Shown: positions 43,431 through 53,519, counted from the stretch's first letter. The stretch: 64,000 nucleotides of DNA from Stenomitos frigidus_A (GCF_963877135.1 NZ_CAWNSW010000111.1:124001-188000), one strand, 5' to 3'. Notes: a model not told the origin generated them from the sequence alone. Numbers and translations are program-made.

Positions 43431-44402
43431 ATGTCGCCTACCGCCACGCCGATCGCCACTCGCACCATTCGTATTGGTTCCCGCAAAAGTCAGCTTGCAC
43501 TGGTACAGACCTATTGGGTGCAGGAGCAGTTGCAAAAAGCCTTCCCAGACCGAACCTTCGAAGTGCATACCATGAGCACTCAGGGCGACAAAATTCTGGA
43601 CGTGGCGCTGGCAAAGATCGGCGACAAAGGCCTCTTCACGAAAGAATTAGAAGTCGGCATGATCAGCGGTGACATTGATTTCGCCGTCCACTCCTTAAAA
43701 GATCTGCCCACTCATTTGCCGGAAGGTCTGGTTTTAGGCTGCGTGACCGAACGCGAGAATCCTGCTGATGCGTTGGTTGTACACGAAAAGCACAAAGACA
43801 AGCAGCTTCCCACCTTGCCAGAGGGTGCTGTAATCGGCACATCTTCCCTGCGACGGCTCGCGCAACTGCGGCACCACTATCCCCACCTCAGCTTCAAAGA
43901 TGTGCGGGGCAACCTGAATACACGACTGGCAAAGCTGGATGCAGGCGAATACGATGCGCTGATTCTGGCAGCAGCAGGCTTGCAGCGGTTAAACATGGCA
44001 GACCGTATCCATCAGGTGATTTCGGCAGAAGTGTCGCTACACGCGGTTGGGCAGGGTGCGTTGGGCATTGAATGTCGGGGTGACGATGCAGAAGTCTTGT
44101 CGCTGCTAAAAGCGCTGGAGCATGAGCCAACTGCACAGCGCTGCTACGCTGAGCGATCGTTCCTACGAGAGCTAGAGGGTGGTTGTCAAGTGCCGATCGG
44201 TGTGAACACGTCTCTAGAAGGCGATCGGCTCACCTTGACGGGCATCGTGATCAGCTTAGACGGACAAACCGCCGCTAAAGATAGCGTGAGCGGTCTTGCT
44301 GCTGCTGCCGAAACGCTGGGCATTGAGCTGGCTCAACGGTTACGTCAACAGGGTGCACAGGCAATTTTGGACGAGATTCTGGCAACGGTACAACGAAGCT
44401 GA
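43431..44402 (+). CDS. hemC: Porphobilinogen deaminase (hydroxymethylbilane synthase)
   Basis: A 323-residue enzyme that joins four porphobilinogen molecules for heme and chlorophyll. RIGSRKSQLALVQT opens domain 1; DFAVHSLKDLPTHLP and GTSSLRRLAQL bind substrate; the dipyrromethane cofactor is attached to Cys in LEGGCQVPIG near residue 253. All are intact and length is normal. It supplies the same tetrapyrrole pathway as chlL/chlN and hemW in this window, but is not in an operon with them. Confidence 0.98.
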   Translation: MSPTATPIATRTIRIGSRKSQLALVQTYWVQEQLQKAFPDRTFEVHTMSTQGDKILDVALAKIGDKGLFTKELEVGMISGDIDFAVHSLKDLPTHLPEGLVLGCVTERENPADALVVHEKHKDKQLPTLPEGAVIGTSSLRRLAQLRHHYPHLSFKDVRGNLNTRLAKLDAGEYDALILAAAGLQRLNMADRIHQVISAEVSLHAVGQGALGIECRGDDAEVLSLLKALEHEPTAQRCYAERSFLRELEGGCQVPIGVNTSLEGDRLTLTGIVISLDGQTAAKDSVSGLAAAAETLGIELAQRLRQQGAQAILDEILATVQRS

Positions 44403-44676
44403 AGCATGGTTGCTGTTTGTTGGTTTTTAGAGGGGGCGATCGGCTTAAGCATGCTCTTCTGTTGAGTCATGGGATTAGTACAAAAGCAAAGGAACCTCCT
44501 TTATACATTTCTCTGCCTTGCTGCCTTTTATCTAACAACCAACAACTAACGACGACTAGCACAAGGGTTGTGCCAGTATTGCTCTCAAATTTGTGTGCCA
44601 CAATCGGTAGCAATGCTGCAAGTGCCAATTTCTCTGAATCACTTTGCATCAATGCACTCAATCAAGGCTGGGCTAC

Positions 44677-46884
44677 ATGCTGGGCACCCTGCTTAACGGA
44701 CGCTTTAGAATCATCCAGGCTTTAGGTAGCGGTGGTTTTGGGCAGACATACATTGCAGAAGATGCCTTGTTGCCCGATCGCCCTGAATGCGTCATCAAGC
44801 AATTTAAGCCTGCCTATCAAGAAGCAGAGTTTTTGCAGGTTGCACGTCGCCTCTTCTCTACGGAAGTTGAGACCCTGCGAAAGCTGGGCAGTCACGATCA
44901 GATTCCGACACTGCTAGCTGATTTTGAGGAACATCAAGAGTTTTACCTGGCGCAGGAGTACGTTAAAGGAACGTCTCTAGCAGATGAAATTGCAGTCACG
45001 CAGCGGCTTGATGAAGCGGCTGTAGTTGATCTGTTACGGGACGTGCTGCATATTCTGGCGTTTGTGCATCAGAACTACGTCATTCACCGCGACATTAAGC
45101 CTAGCAACCTCATTCGGCGGCAACGAGACGGCAAACTGGTGCTGATTGATTTTGGAGCGGTCAAAGAAATTCAAACGCAAATTACCAGCATGGTCCCTGG
45201 GCAAAGCGAGTTGACGGTCGGTATTGGCACGCAAGGCTATGGGCCCAGCGAGCAGATGATGGGCAAGCCGCGCTACAACAGTGACCTCTATGCCCTGGGC
45301 ATGACCGCAATTAACGCACTTACTGGGCTGCAACCGTCACAACTACCGACCCACCCTGAAACTGGCGAAGTCATTTGGCGTGATCTGGTGCAGGTTAGCT
45401 CTGGACTGGCAAGCATTTTGACGAAAATGACCCGCTACCACTTCAGTCAGCGGTATCAATCTGCGCAGGCGGTGCTATACGCACTGGAACACCCAGCCGA
45501 AATTGTGGCTGATGAAACACAGTTGCCTGCCACTGTGGCAGAGTATCCAATCCAACGGACAGCGGATGGGGACGATCGTGCCACCGTACCCCAAACAGCC
45601 CAGTTCTCGCTCACCCACTGGCAGAGCCTCTCCAGCAGTGCGCGGAATGCAGATGGCAGACATCCCAAAGGCTTCAGGCTAGCAGCACTGTCGATCGGCG
45701 TTGCCAGTCTTGCCGTCACTGGTTTCATCCTAGGCATGCGTCAGTTGGGTATGCTTCAGCCGCTAGAGTTAGCAGTCTACGATCACATGGTGCAGGCAAG
45801 TCCAGACGCTGGGTTAGACCCACGTCTGCTGGTGGTCGGCATCACTGAAGCGGACATCACGGCACAAAAGCAGTTTCCTATTCCCGATCGCACCCTGGCT
45901 CAAGCAATCAACGCCCTGCAATCTGCTCAGCCCAGAGTGATCGGGCTTGATCTACTGCGTAATCTACCCCAAGAGCCTGGTCGGACAGAGCTTTTAGCAG
46001 TACTCAAGGCACCCAATGTCATTGCGATTACGACTTTGGGTAGTGCGAATCCACCTGCAATACCAGCACCAGCAGAAGTGCCTTTGAATCGCGTTGGTTT
46101 TAATGACGTGATGCTCGATCCAGGAGACATCGTGCGGCGCAATCTATTATTTGCCGATAGCACCACTCCCACCAGTCAAACTCCAGTGACGTTTTATTCG
46201 TTTTCTGCCCGTTTAGCGCTGGCGTATCTCGCAGTACAAAAGCTAGGACTGCAGCAGCGCTCCAGTGATCCTGACCTTTTTCAGCTTGGCAAAACGCCGT
46301 TTAGTCCCTTGGAGAAAAATTCAGGCGGTTACCAGGCGATCGATGCTCATGGCTACCAAGTTCTGTTGAAGTATCATGGACGCACGATCGCGCGGCAAGT
46401 AAGCTTGAGCGATGTCCTTAGCGGCAAAGTGCAGCCCGACTGGGTAAAAGATAAAGTCGTTCTCATGGGTACAACAGCTGCCAGCGGTAAAGATTTCTTT
46501 TCGACACCCTATAGTTCTGCCAGCGAAGAGACACCCAGAATGGCTGGGGTTATGGTACATGCGCAGATGGTGAGCCAGCTTTTGAGCGCAGCCTTAGACG
46601 GTCAACCGCTTGTCTGGTTCTGGACTGAATGGGTAGAAGCGCTGTGGATTGCAGCCTGGGCAGCGATCGGCGGCGTATTGGCCTGGTATATCCGACAGCC
46701 CCTAGTCTTGGTGATCAGTGGCACAGCGCTCTTGATCGGTCTCGCTGCCATTGGTTTCAACCTCTTTCTGCAACAGGGTTGGATTCCGCTGGTGGCTCCT
46801 GCCATTGCTGCTACGGCTACAGGCGGTATGGTAATTGCCTATCGTGCTTATTGGGCGCAGCGATCGGACCAGTTGAGGCGCTAG
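44677..46884 (+). CDS. Serine/threonine protein kinase with C-terminal CHASE2 sensor
   Basis: From ATG at 44677 (MLGTLLNGRFRIIQALGSGGFGQTY) the protein has 735 residues. The kinase domain covers about 1-270: glycine loop GSGGFGQ, Lys in CVIKQFKP, HRDIKPSNLI and DFGAVKE, with the cyanobacterial GTQGYGPSEQ in place of APE. A membrane helix near 346-364 leads to a CHASE2 domain (about 375-640), which senses signals outside the cytosol, then two or three closing helices. Topology puts the kinase inside and the sensor in the periplasm. Ligand unknown. Confidence 0.95.
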   Translation: MLGTLLNGRFRIIQALGSGGFGQTYIAEDALLPDRPECVIKQFKPAYQEAEFLQVARRLFSTEVETLRKLGSHDQIPTLLADFEEHQEFYLAQEYVKGTSLADEIAVTQRLDEAAVVDLLRDVLHILAFVHQNYVIHRDIKPSNLIRRQRDGKLVLIDFGAVKEIQTQITSMVPGQSELTVGIGTQGYGPSEQMMGKPRYNSDLYALGMTAINALTGLQPSQLPTHPETGEVIWRDLVQVSSGLASILTKMTRYHFSQRYQSAQAVLYALEHPAEIVADETQLPATVAEYPIQRTADGDDRATVPQTAQFSLTHWQSLSSSARNADGRHPKGFRLAALSIGVASLAVTGFILGMRQLGMLQPLELAVYDHMVQASPDAGLDPRLLVVGITEADITAQKQFPIPDRTLAQAINALQSAQPRVIGLDLLRNLPQEPGRTELLAVLKAPNVIAITTLGSANPPAIPAPAEVPLNRVGFNDVMLDPGDIVRRNLLFADSTTPTSQTPVTFYSFSARLALAYLAVQKLGLQQRSSDPDLFQLGKTPFSPLEKNSGGYQAIDAHGYQVLLKYHGRTIARQVSLSDVLSGKVQPDWVKDKVVLMGTTAASGKDFFSTPYSSASEETPRMAGVMVHAQMVSQLLSAALDGQPLVWFWTEWVEALWIAAWAAIGGVLAWYIRQPLVLVISGTALLIGLAAIGFNLFLQQGWIPLVAPAIAATATGGMVIAYRAYWAQRSDQLRR

Positions 46885-46894
46885 TGCAGAAGGT

Positions 46895-47491
46895 CTAAAA
46901 AAGCCGTTCCATATAGCGAAAATCACGCTCAACCTCTGCCCAGAGAGAACGGTTATGCGGATCAGTGCGGAGAGCCTTTTTCAGGTAAATTCTAGCCTTA
47001 TCGAGCTGTCGTTCCTGAATCAGCTGCCGTCCCCAGCGCTGATACGCGATCGCTTGCCATTGCTTCACCTCTGGATCTTGCGGGATGCGCCGTGCCAGTC
47101 CTTCGATTAGAGCGATCGCTCTTGGAAAGCGCTGCTCCTTCAGCATCTGTTGCAACTGCTGATAGGAATTCGTTTTTAGCTGCTGCTCTAACGGCGACAG
47201 ATTGGTGTACTGAAGCGGAGGCTGTTTACGCGTAATGCGAGTGCCGCCAGTCGTAGTCGAGGGCGGTTGTCTTCCAGTCGCTTTCGGCGGCTCTGGCTCA
47301 GGACTAAGAATCGTAGATAAGAGAAATCGATAAGCCTCAGTGAGCTCAATAAACTTGTCTTTTGCGTGCTGATTGCCAGGGTTCACATCTGGATGGTAAC
47401 GCCTTGCCAGACGACGATAAGATGCCTTGATTGCATCAAACGACGCACCAGATTCTAGCCCTAAAATGCGGTAACACTCTGCAAGGTTCAT
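46895..47491 (-). CDS. J-domain protein
   Basis: A 198-residue protein with an N-terminal J-domain (about residues 4-65): YRILGLESGASFDAIKASYRRLARRYHPDVNPG, with the HPD motif that stimulates Hsp70 ATPase. There is no Gly/Phe region or zinc finger, so it is a class C J-protein. The C-terminal half (about 100-190) is helical with a TPR-like arrangement (IALIEGLARRIPQDPEVKQWQAIAYQR...DKARIYLKKALRTDP). It probably directs DnaK to specific partners. Ends 10 bp from the convergent kinase gene. Confidence 0.93.
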   Translation of the reverse strand: MNLAECYRILGLESGASFDAIKASYRRLARRYHPDVNPGNQHAKDKFIELTEAYRFLLSTILSPEPEPPKATGRQPPSTTTGGTRITRKQPPLQYTNLSPLEQQLKTNSYQQLQQMLKEQRFPRAIALIEGLARRIPQDPEVKQWQAIAYQRWGRQLIQERQLDKARIYLKKALRTDPHNRSLWAEVERDFRYMERLF

Positions 47492-47680
47492 TTAGATGAG
47501 AAATGGCAGAATTACTAATGATTCTGCCACTACTGAGACGGAGTGACGTGGATTAAGGCGATTCAATCATTGAATTAATAAGAAGCTAAGCAAAGGAAGT
47601 GCTGTCAGTGGAGCCTTGAATGACTGCCTGCTGCCAACAGATCGCTTTCGCTTGCAACGCTTGATGCCAGTTCGGCTACC

Positions 47681-48274
47681 TTAGTTGGCAGATTCAATGA
47701 CGCGATCGATCAAGCCATACTCTTTCGCTTCTTCAGCCGACATGAAGTAATCGCGATCCATATCCTTCTCAATTTTCGCCAGCTGCTGACCCGTGCGATC
47801 GGCGTAGATCTGGTTCAGCTGCCGTCGGATGCGGATAATTTCCCGCGCTTCAATTTCGATATCCGTTGCCTGACCACGAGTACCACCAGAGGGTTGGTGA
47901 ATCATGATCCGTGAGTGAGGCAGCGCCAAGCGCTTGCCTTTGGCACCGGCTGCCAGCAAGAAAGAACCCATTGAGGCGGCCAAGCCCACACAAATGGTCA
48001 CCACGTCCGACTTAATGTGCTGCATGGTGTCATAAATAGCCATGCCTGCTGTGACCGACCCACCAGGAGAGTTGATGTACAGCACAATGTCTTTGCCGGG
48101 ATCTTCAGAATCCAGGTAGAGCATCACAGCCACGATTTGGTTGGCAATTTCATCATCAACGTCTTTGCCCAGAAAGATAATGCGCTCTCGGTAAAGACGG
48201 TTGTAGATGTCGATCCATTGTGTATACGGTTCTCCCGGCATGCGGTAGGGAACCTTGGGAACACCAATTGGCAT
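47681..48274 (-). CDS. clpP: ATP-dependent Clp protease proteolytic subunit
   Basis: A 197-residue active peptidase. The catalytic Ser is in CVGLAASMGSFLLAAG near residue 101, His in MIHQPSGG near 126, and the Asp in the following helix region. It is the active partner encoded downstream of clpR; in cyanobacteria such ClpP3/ClpR rings work with ClpC to degrade proteins in the cytosol. A gap of about 100 bp with GAGTTTT repeats separates it from clpR. Confidence 0.97.
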   Translation of the reverse strand: MPIGVPKVPYRMPGEPYTQWIDIYNRLYRERIIFLGKDVDDEIANQIVAVMLYLDSEDPGKDIVLYINSPGGSVTAGMAIYDTMQHIKSDVVTICVGLAASMGSFLLAAGAKGKRLALPHSRIMIHQPSGGTRGQATDIEIEAREIIRIRRQLNQIYADRTGQQLAKIEKDMDRDYFMSAEEAKEYGLIDRVIESAN

Positions 48275-48375
48275 AAGAAGCTCCGTTGTTAGATAAATTT
48301 TGAGTTTTGAGTAGCGCTCCGCGCCACGTTGCTAGAGAGTTCTGAGTTAAATTCGGTCGCTCGACACTCAAAACC

Positions 48376-49038
48376 TTAAAGAATGCCAGCGGGAAGAGGA
48401 ACGGGAATATCTTTTTCGCTTTCGAGAACGCGATCGATCAAGCCATACTCTTTTGCCTGCTCAGGAGACATATAGAGTAGCCGATCCATATCTTTGGCGA
48501 TTTTTTCGATCGATTGGCCGGTGTTCTGAGACAAAATCTCGACCATCGTCGCTTTGTTCGCTAAGACTTCTTTAGCGCGAATTTGAATATCCGTCGCCTG
48601 ACCCCGTGCGTAGCTCTTGCTCTGATGGAGAACGATCGTGGCATTTGGCAAGCTCACACGGAAGCCCTTGGTGCCTGCGGAGAGCAGCATAGCAGCCATG
48701 CCCATCGCCGAGCCGATACAAATTGTCTGCACGGGCGGTTTGATATAGCGCATGGTGTCGCAAATGGCAAACGCCTCGGTTTCAAACCCGATCGGTTCGC
48801 CATCGTAGCGAGAGGTGCCTGTGGAGTTGATATAAATTTTGATTGGTTTCTCTGGATCTTCATATTGAAGATAGAGTAGCTCTGCCACAATCAACTCCGT
48901 CACAGCGGGCACCAGCGGCATGCCCAGATACACAATCCGCTCCTTTAGTAGAAGGGAAGGTAGATCGGGCGGCGGCGTACGGTAGAAGGAATCACCACCG
49001 TAGTAAGGAGACTGAGCAGCTTGGATGGATGATGTCAT
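48376..49038 (-). CDS. clpR: ClpR, inactive Clp protease subunit
   Basis: From ATG at 49038 (MTSSIQAAQSPYYGG) the protein has 220 residues; a longer frame starts at 49077. It aligns with ClpP throughout, but the catalytic Ser site reads CIGSAMGMAAMLLSAG where ClpP has AASMG, so the Ser is replaced by Gly. The His (VLHQSKSYARGQ) is kept. This is the hallmark of ClpR, a structural member of the mixed ClpP3/R ring. It is the first gene of the clpR-clpP pair. Confidence 0.95.
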   Translation of the reverse strand: MTSSIQAAQSPYYGGDSFYRTPPPDLPSLLLKERIVYLGMPLVPAVTELIVAELLYLQYEDPEKPIKIYINSTGTSRYDGEPIGFETEAFAICDTMRYIKPPVQTICIGSAMGMAAMLLSAGTKGFRVSLPNATIVLHQSKSYARGQATDIQIRAKEVLANKATMVEILSQNTGQSIEKIAKDMDRLLYMSPEQAKEYGLIDRVLESEKDIPVPLPAGIL

Positions 49039-49109
49039 AGCAGGGTTGCCTGAAACGTATGGCCTGAAGTGTGTCACCTGAAACAGCGGCGCTGTCTTTA
49101 CATCTTAGC

Positions 49110-49276
49110 GTGACAGTTGGCACTGTGGAGAAGGGAGGGGAGGAGGGAGGGTGTAGGGTGTGTAGGGTGTGGGGTGTAGGTGGAGAAAGTCTTGAGTTTT
49201 GAGTTTTGAGTTTTGAGTTTTGATTGCAGCCTTCATTCCTCATCTTTAGCCTTTAGCCTTTGGCCTTTAGCCTTTC
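49110..49276. repeat. Cluster of 7-mer tandem repeats upstream of clpR
   Basis: The gap 49039-49402 has no gene. It holds GGAGGGA/GTGTAGG runs at about 49130-49175, four exact GAGTTTT copies at 49194-49221, and AGCCTTT copies at about 49249-49276. It should also contain the promoters for clpR and the divergent von Willebrand A gene. Confidence 0.8.
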
Positions 49277-49402
49277 CCCACTCCCAATACATTCTTCCTA
49301 GCCGATCCCTTTTCACTTTCGCCTATTCTGGTTATTAATAGGCTTACGCTGTTTGCTTTGAGGTCATGTGTTTACCTCCCGCTTTACCAGGAGCTTCGTA
49401 CC

Positions 49403-50641
49403 ATGAAAGTTGGTTTGCAGTCTGTTCTAAACGATGCCAATGTTGATGCAGCCCAAGCGGCGAGCCAGCGTCAGCTTTCAGTTTCGATCGCGGCGATCGC
49501 AGAAGCGATGAGTCGCAGCATTCCATTAAATCTCTGTTTGATTTTAGACCACAGTGGCTCAATGGGCGGTCGGGCACTGGATACGGTCAAACAGGCAGCG
49601 CAACGGATTGTCGATCGGCTGTCACCGGGCGATCGGCTGACGATCGTGGCCTTTGACCACAAGGCGAAGTTGCTGGTGCCTAATCAGGTGATTGACAACC
49701 CTGCCAGCGTAAAGTTGCAAATTAATCAACTGAAAGCAGCGGGCGGCACAGCAATCGACGAAGGCTTACGGCTGGGCATCGAAGAACTGGCAAAGGGCAA
49801 AAAAGAGACGGTCTCACAGGCGTTTTTGCTGACGGATGGCGAAAACGAACATGGGGACAACGATCGCTGCCTGAAACTGGCAAAACTGGCAACAGACTAT
49901 AACTTGACGTTAAACACGCTGGGGTTTAGCGATAGCTGGAATCAGGATGTGTTAGAAAAAATTGCGGATGCAGGCGGAGGAACGCTGTCATTCATTCAAT
50001 ACCCAGAGCAGGCGGTCGCTGAGTTCGATCGTCTCTTTAGCCGCATGCAGTCTGTCGGACTGACCAACGCCCATCTGCTGTTGACCTTAGCACCGCATGT
50101 TCGTTTAGCAGAAATGAAGCCGATCGCGCAGGTTGCGCCCGACACGATTGAATTAACGGTGCAGCAAGAAGCGGGCAAATACCTCGTGCGTTTAGGCGAT
50201 CTCATGATGGATGCGCCCAGAGTCGTACTGGCAAATCTTTACATTGCCAAGCTACTAGCAGGCGAGCAGCCGATCGCCCAGGTACAGGTGCGCTACGATG
50301 ACCCGGCAGCGGGCAAAGAAGGCTTGCTGTCAGAGATAGTCGCTGTCACTGCAAATGTGCTGACGCCTTATCAACCAGCCATTAATGCCGACGTACAGCA
50401 ACATATTCTGGCGCTGGCAAAGTATCGGCAAACGCAGATTGCGGAAACCAAGCTGCAGCAGGGCGATCGCACAGGCGCAGCCACAATGCTCCAAACAGCC
50501 GCCAAAACGGCTCTACAAATGGGCGATCAGGGAGCCGCGACCGTGCTGCAAGCCAATGCGACAAAGCTACAAGCAGGCGAAGAACTATCGGAGGGCGATC
50601 GGAAGAAGACGCGCATTGTGTCTAAAACGACGTTGCAGTAG
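49403..50641 (+). CDS. von Willebrand factor A domain protein
   Basis: From ATG at 49403 (MKVGLQSVLNDANVD) the protein has 412 residues and no signal or membrane helix. The VWA domain covers about 40-220, with the metal-site (MIDAS) motif DHSGSM, the Thr in AAGGTAIDEGL and the Asp in LTDGENEHGDN all in place. A beta-rich region follows, then a helical C-terminus rich in Gln and Ala (about 330-400). It would bind protein partners through Mg. Cytosolic, role unknown; the frame is open to 49358. Confidence 0.93.
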   Translation: MKVGLQSVLNDANVDAAQAASQRQLSVSIAAIAEAMSRSIPLNLCLILDHSGSMGGRALDTVKQAAQRIVDRLSPGDRLTIVAFDHKAKLLVPNQVIDNPASVKLQINQLKAAGGTAIDEGLRLGIEELAKGKKETVSQAFLLTDGENEHGDNDRCLKLAKLATDYNLTLNTLGFSDSWNQDVLEKIADAGGGTLSFIQYPEQAVAEFDRLFSRMQSVGLTNAHLLLTLAPHVRLAEMKPIAQVAPDTIELTVQQEAGKYLVRLGDLMMDAPRVVLANLYIAKLLAGEQPIAQVQVRYDDPAAGKEGLLSEIVAVTANVLTPYQPAINADVQQHILALAKYRQTQIAETKLQQGDRTGAATMLQTAAKTALQMGDQGAATVLQANATKLQAGEELSEGDRKKTRIVSKTTLQ

Positions 50642-50913
50642 GCAGTAGAACGATCGCTTTAGTTGTCCCGATTAGCCAATAGAACGCCGTCTCAGCTTCT
50701 TACCTAGTCCCTTTTCTTCGCTTTCCAGATACCACCGTGGGGCAGAGCAGGTTGTTTTGACTGATCCATATCCAGCATGTTGGCAGGTAAACTGTCACTC
50801 TCCCGTAACATCTCATCTGGCGCGGTAGAGGACAGGGGATGGGGAGCACAGAACGAACAACACTTCTGGCGAGATCGGGGCATCAGGCACTTAGATCATA
50901 AGTTTGCGAGACG
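50642..50913. other. Gap between VWA and PIN-TRAM genes
   Basis: About 270 bp between convergent genes. No gene or strong hairpin seen. Confidence 0.4.
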
Positions 50914-51996
50914 TTAAGAAGGAATCATAGACGCTCTGGGTCGGGCAAAAATCATCCGTCCAGCCGAGGTTTGCAGCGCGCTAGTGACAACCACCTGAAG
51001 CTCACCGCCCACATAGTCGCGACCTTCTTCAACCACGACCATTGTGCCGTCATCGAGATAACCCACGCCCTGTGCAGCCTCTTTTCCTTGCTTAAGAATC
51101 TTGAGGTCGAGACTATCGCCAGGAAGATAAGACGGACGCACGGCATGAGTCAGATCATTCACATTCAGGACAGGCACTCGCTGCACGCTGGCAACCTTGT
51201 TCAAATTGTAATCATTCGTTAACAGTGTGCCGTTAATCTCCTGCACCAAACGCACCAACTTGGCATCAACGGTAGGGATATCGTCATAGTCGGCAGAATG
51301 GATGATGATACGATCGGGATAGGCCTCTTTCATCCGGTTGAGGATATCCAGCCCACGTCGTCCTCGCACTCGTTTAATGTCACTAGAGGCATCAGCCACC
51401 TGCTGCAATTCTGCCAACACAAATTGAGGCACTAGAAGTTGTCCCTCAATAAACCCTGTATTCAACAACTCCTCAATCCGTCCATCAATGATGCAGCTTG
51501 TGTCGAGCACTTTAGTGGACGCTGGCTTCAATGTGCCCTCGGCCAGTAGCGTCGTTTCGACCGTATTAGGGTTAATCAAACGCAGCAAGGTACGACCATG
51601 CGTATCAGCTAGTGTGATGCCAGAAAAGGAAAAAAGAATGCTGCCCAGCACGGCTGCCAGAGGTTTGAGAAACGAGAATTCAGGTGGAATGGGCAGTAGG
51701 AAAATGGGTGCCAGCATTAGGTTAGCCACCAAAAGCCCAAGAACCAGACCAACCGCACGGCTTAAGAGCACATCCGCTGGCAACGCGCGAAACTGGCGCT
51801 CAAAGCGTCGATAAGCGGTTTGCATCAGCAAGCCGATCGCAAAGCCAATCAACGCTCCAAAGCCAGCTGTTACCCAGCGAAGGGCGCTTTCATTAGTGAC
51901 TTGTTGAAGAGCACTGATTGGCAGCTCTTCGATGCCGTTAAAACCGATCCCCGCCCCTGCTAGGATGAATGAAAGAATGATAATGGCGTCAAGCAT
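50914..51996 (-). CDS. PIN-TRAM domain membrane protein (YacL-like)
   Basis: From MLDAIIILSFILAGAG at 51996 the protein has 360 residues; a longer frame begins at 52038. Four membrane helices (about residues 3-20, 40-60, 85-105, 110-130) precede a PIN nuclease domain (VLDTSCIIDGRIEEL near 175; VPQFVLAELQQVAD; TNDYNLNKVA), with the acidic metal ligands intact. A TRAM domain closes the protein (GVGYLDDGTMVVVEEGRDYVGGELQVVV), which binds RNA. Membrane-anchored RNase is a reasonable inference. Confidence 0.93.
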   Translation of the reverse strand: MLDAIIILSFILAGAGIGFNGIEELPISALQQVTNESALRWVTAGFGALIGFAIGLLMQTAYRRFERQFRALPADVLLSRAVGLVLGLLVANLMLAPIFLLPIPPEFSFLKPLAAVLGSILFSFSGITLADTHGRTLLRLINPNTVETTLLAEGTLKPASTKVLDTSCIIDGRIEELLNTGFIEGQLLVPQFVLAELQQVADASSDIKRVRGRRGLDILNRMKEAYPDRIIIHSADYDDIPTVDAKLVRLVQEINGTLLTNDYNLNKVASVQRVPVLNVNDLTHAVRPSYLPGDSLDLKILKQGKEAAQGVGYLDDGTMVVVEEGRDYVGGELQVVVTSALQTSAGRMIFARPRASMIPS

Positions 51997-52172
51997 AAGC
52001 TTAGTTTGGTTGGGGGGACTGATTCCAAACGTCTGCACGGTTAGGAATCTACCGCTCTGGATGTCGAGCTAGTGAGAGCATATCAATCGAACGCAATGGA
52101 GAGAAGCAGTGCAGCGATTCAGCTAGCATAGCAAGCAAGCGGCATAGCTTCATTATACTCTTCGTACCTGTA

Positions 52173-53519
52173 ATGCTTTTGCCCAAGGTAGATTCTAAGG
52201 AAACACTTAATCTTATCGAGCTGCCAGGGTCTGCTTATCTGCACATCCCCTTCTGTAGAAGGCGCTGTTTTTACTGTGATTTTGCGGTGTCTATCGTTGG
52301 CGATCGCCCACCCGTGGCTCGAACCGATGGCTTACCCGCTAACCCACTGAATGGCAGCAATTCTGGCACGATCGCCCATTACGTGGAGATCCTTTGCCAG
52401 GAAATTCGGCTTACCGAAGCAACTGGGAAACCCCTCGATACTGTTTTCTTTGGGGGCGGCACGCCATCCCTACTCTCCGTTGAGCAACTGAGCCGCATTC
52501 TGAGCACGCTGGAGCAGCAGTTCGGCATTGCTCCTCAGGCTGAAATCTCTATGGAGATTGATCCCGGTACGTTTGATTTGTCGCAACTTCAAGGTTATCG
52601 AGCGGCAGGCGTGAATCGGGTCAGTATTGGCGTGCAGGCGTTTCAGTCGGAACTGTTACAGGCCTGTGGTCGATCGCACACCGTTGCCGATGTGTACCAG
52701 GCTGTGAAGTGGGTCCAAGAAGCGGGCTTCGAGAATTTCAGCTTAGACCTGATTTCTGGCTTGCCGCACCAAACATTGGACGATTGGCAAGAGTCTTTAG
52801 CAAAGGCGATCGCCCTCGCGCCCACTCACCTCTCGTGCTACGACCTGACCATCGAACCTGTGACTGCCTTTGGTCGGCAATACAAACCGGGCATGCAGCC
52901 GTTGCCATCCGATGAAGTCACTGCCGAGATGTATCGCACTGCCCAACGGTTACTGACAGCAGCAGGCTATGCCCATTACGAAATTTCTAATTACGCCAAA
53001 TCAGGCTACCAGTGCCGCCACAACCGCGTTTATTGGGAGAACCGATCGTTTTACGGATTTGGTATGGGCGCAACGAGCTACTTAGACGGCAACCGCCTTT
53101 CCCGACCCCGGAAGACACGCGAGTACTATGAGTGGGTGGAGGAAGAAAGGCTTAAGGCTAAAGGCTTAAGGCTAAAAAATGAAGTTGATCCTTCAGACTT
53201 GAGCCCACTGCCAAGCGGAAGCAAGCTACAACCTTCAGACGTTTTGCTCGACACTTTGATGCTTGGGTTACGACTGGCTGAAGGATTGAGTTTGACAGCA
53301 CTGATTGAGCAGTTTGGCAGAGCAGCGTTGGAACGGGTTTGGGCGTGTTTGCAGCCGTTTCAACAGAAGGGCTGGGTGAAAATTAGTTCTAACAAAAAAG
53401 AGGTGATCGACGCATTGTTAGCAACTCTACCGGAAACGGGACGGCTCCAATTGACTGATCCAGAAGGCTTCCTCTTCTCAAACGTCATTCTCGTAGCGCT
53501 GTTTGAGGAGTTTGAGTAG
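52173..53519 (+). CDS. hemW: HemW-like radical SAM protein
   Basis: A 448-residue radical SAM protein. The cluster motif is IPFCRRRCFYCDF near residue 26 (CxxxCxxC plus the third-Cys-following Phe). DTVFFGGGTPSLLS, EISMEIDPGTFD and SIGVQAF are conserved, and CRHNRVYWEN marks the HemW rather than the HemN group. HemW is proposed to insert heme into proteins. Two copies of an AGGCTTA/AGGCTAA repeat at 53148-53175 are read through as ERLKAKGLRLKN, an in-frame insert after residue 325 that family members normally lack. Confidence 0.95.
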   Translation: MLLPKVDSKETLNLIELPGSAYLHIPFCRRRCFYCDFAVSIVGDRPPVARTDGLPANPLNGSNSGTIAHYVEILCQEIRLTEATGKPLDTVFFGGGTPSLLSVEQLSRILSTLEQQFGIAPQAEISMEIDPGTFDLSQLQGYRAAGVNRVSIGVQAFQSELLQACGRSHTVADVYQAVKWVQEAGFENFSLDLISGLPHQTLDDWQESLAKAIALAPTHLSCYDLTIEPVTAFGRQYKPGMQPLPSDEVTAEMYRTAQRLLTAAGYAHYEISNYAKSGYQCRHNRVYWENRSFYGFGMGATSYLDGNRLSRPRKTREYYEWVEEERLKAKGLRLKNEVDPSDLSPLPSGSKLQPSDVLLDTLMLGLRLAEGLSLTALIEQFGRAALERVWACLQPFQQKGWVKISSNKKEVIDALLATLPETGRLQLTDPEGFLFSNVILVALFEEFE

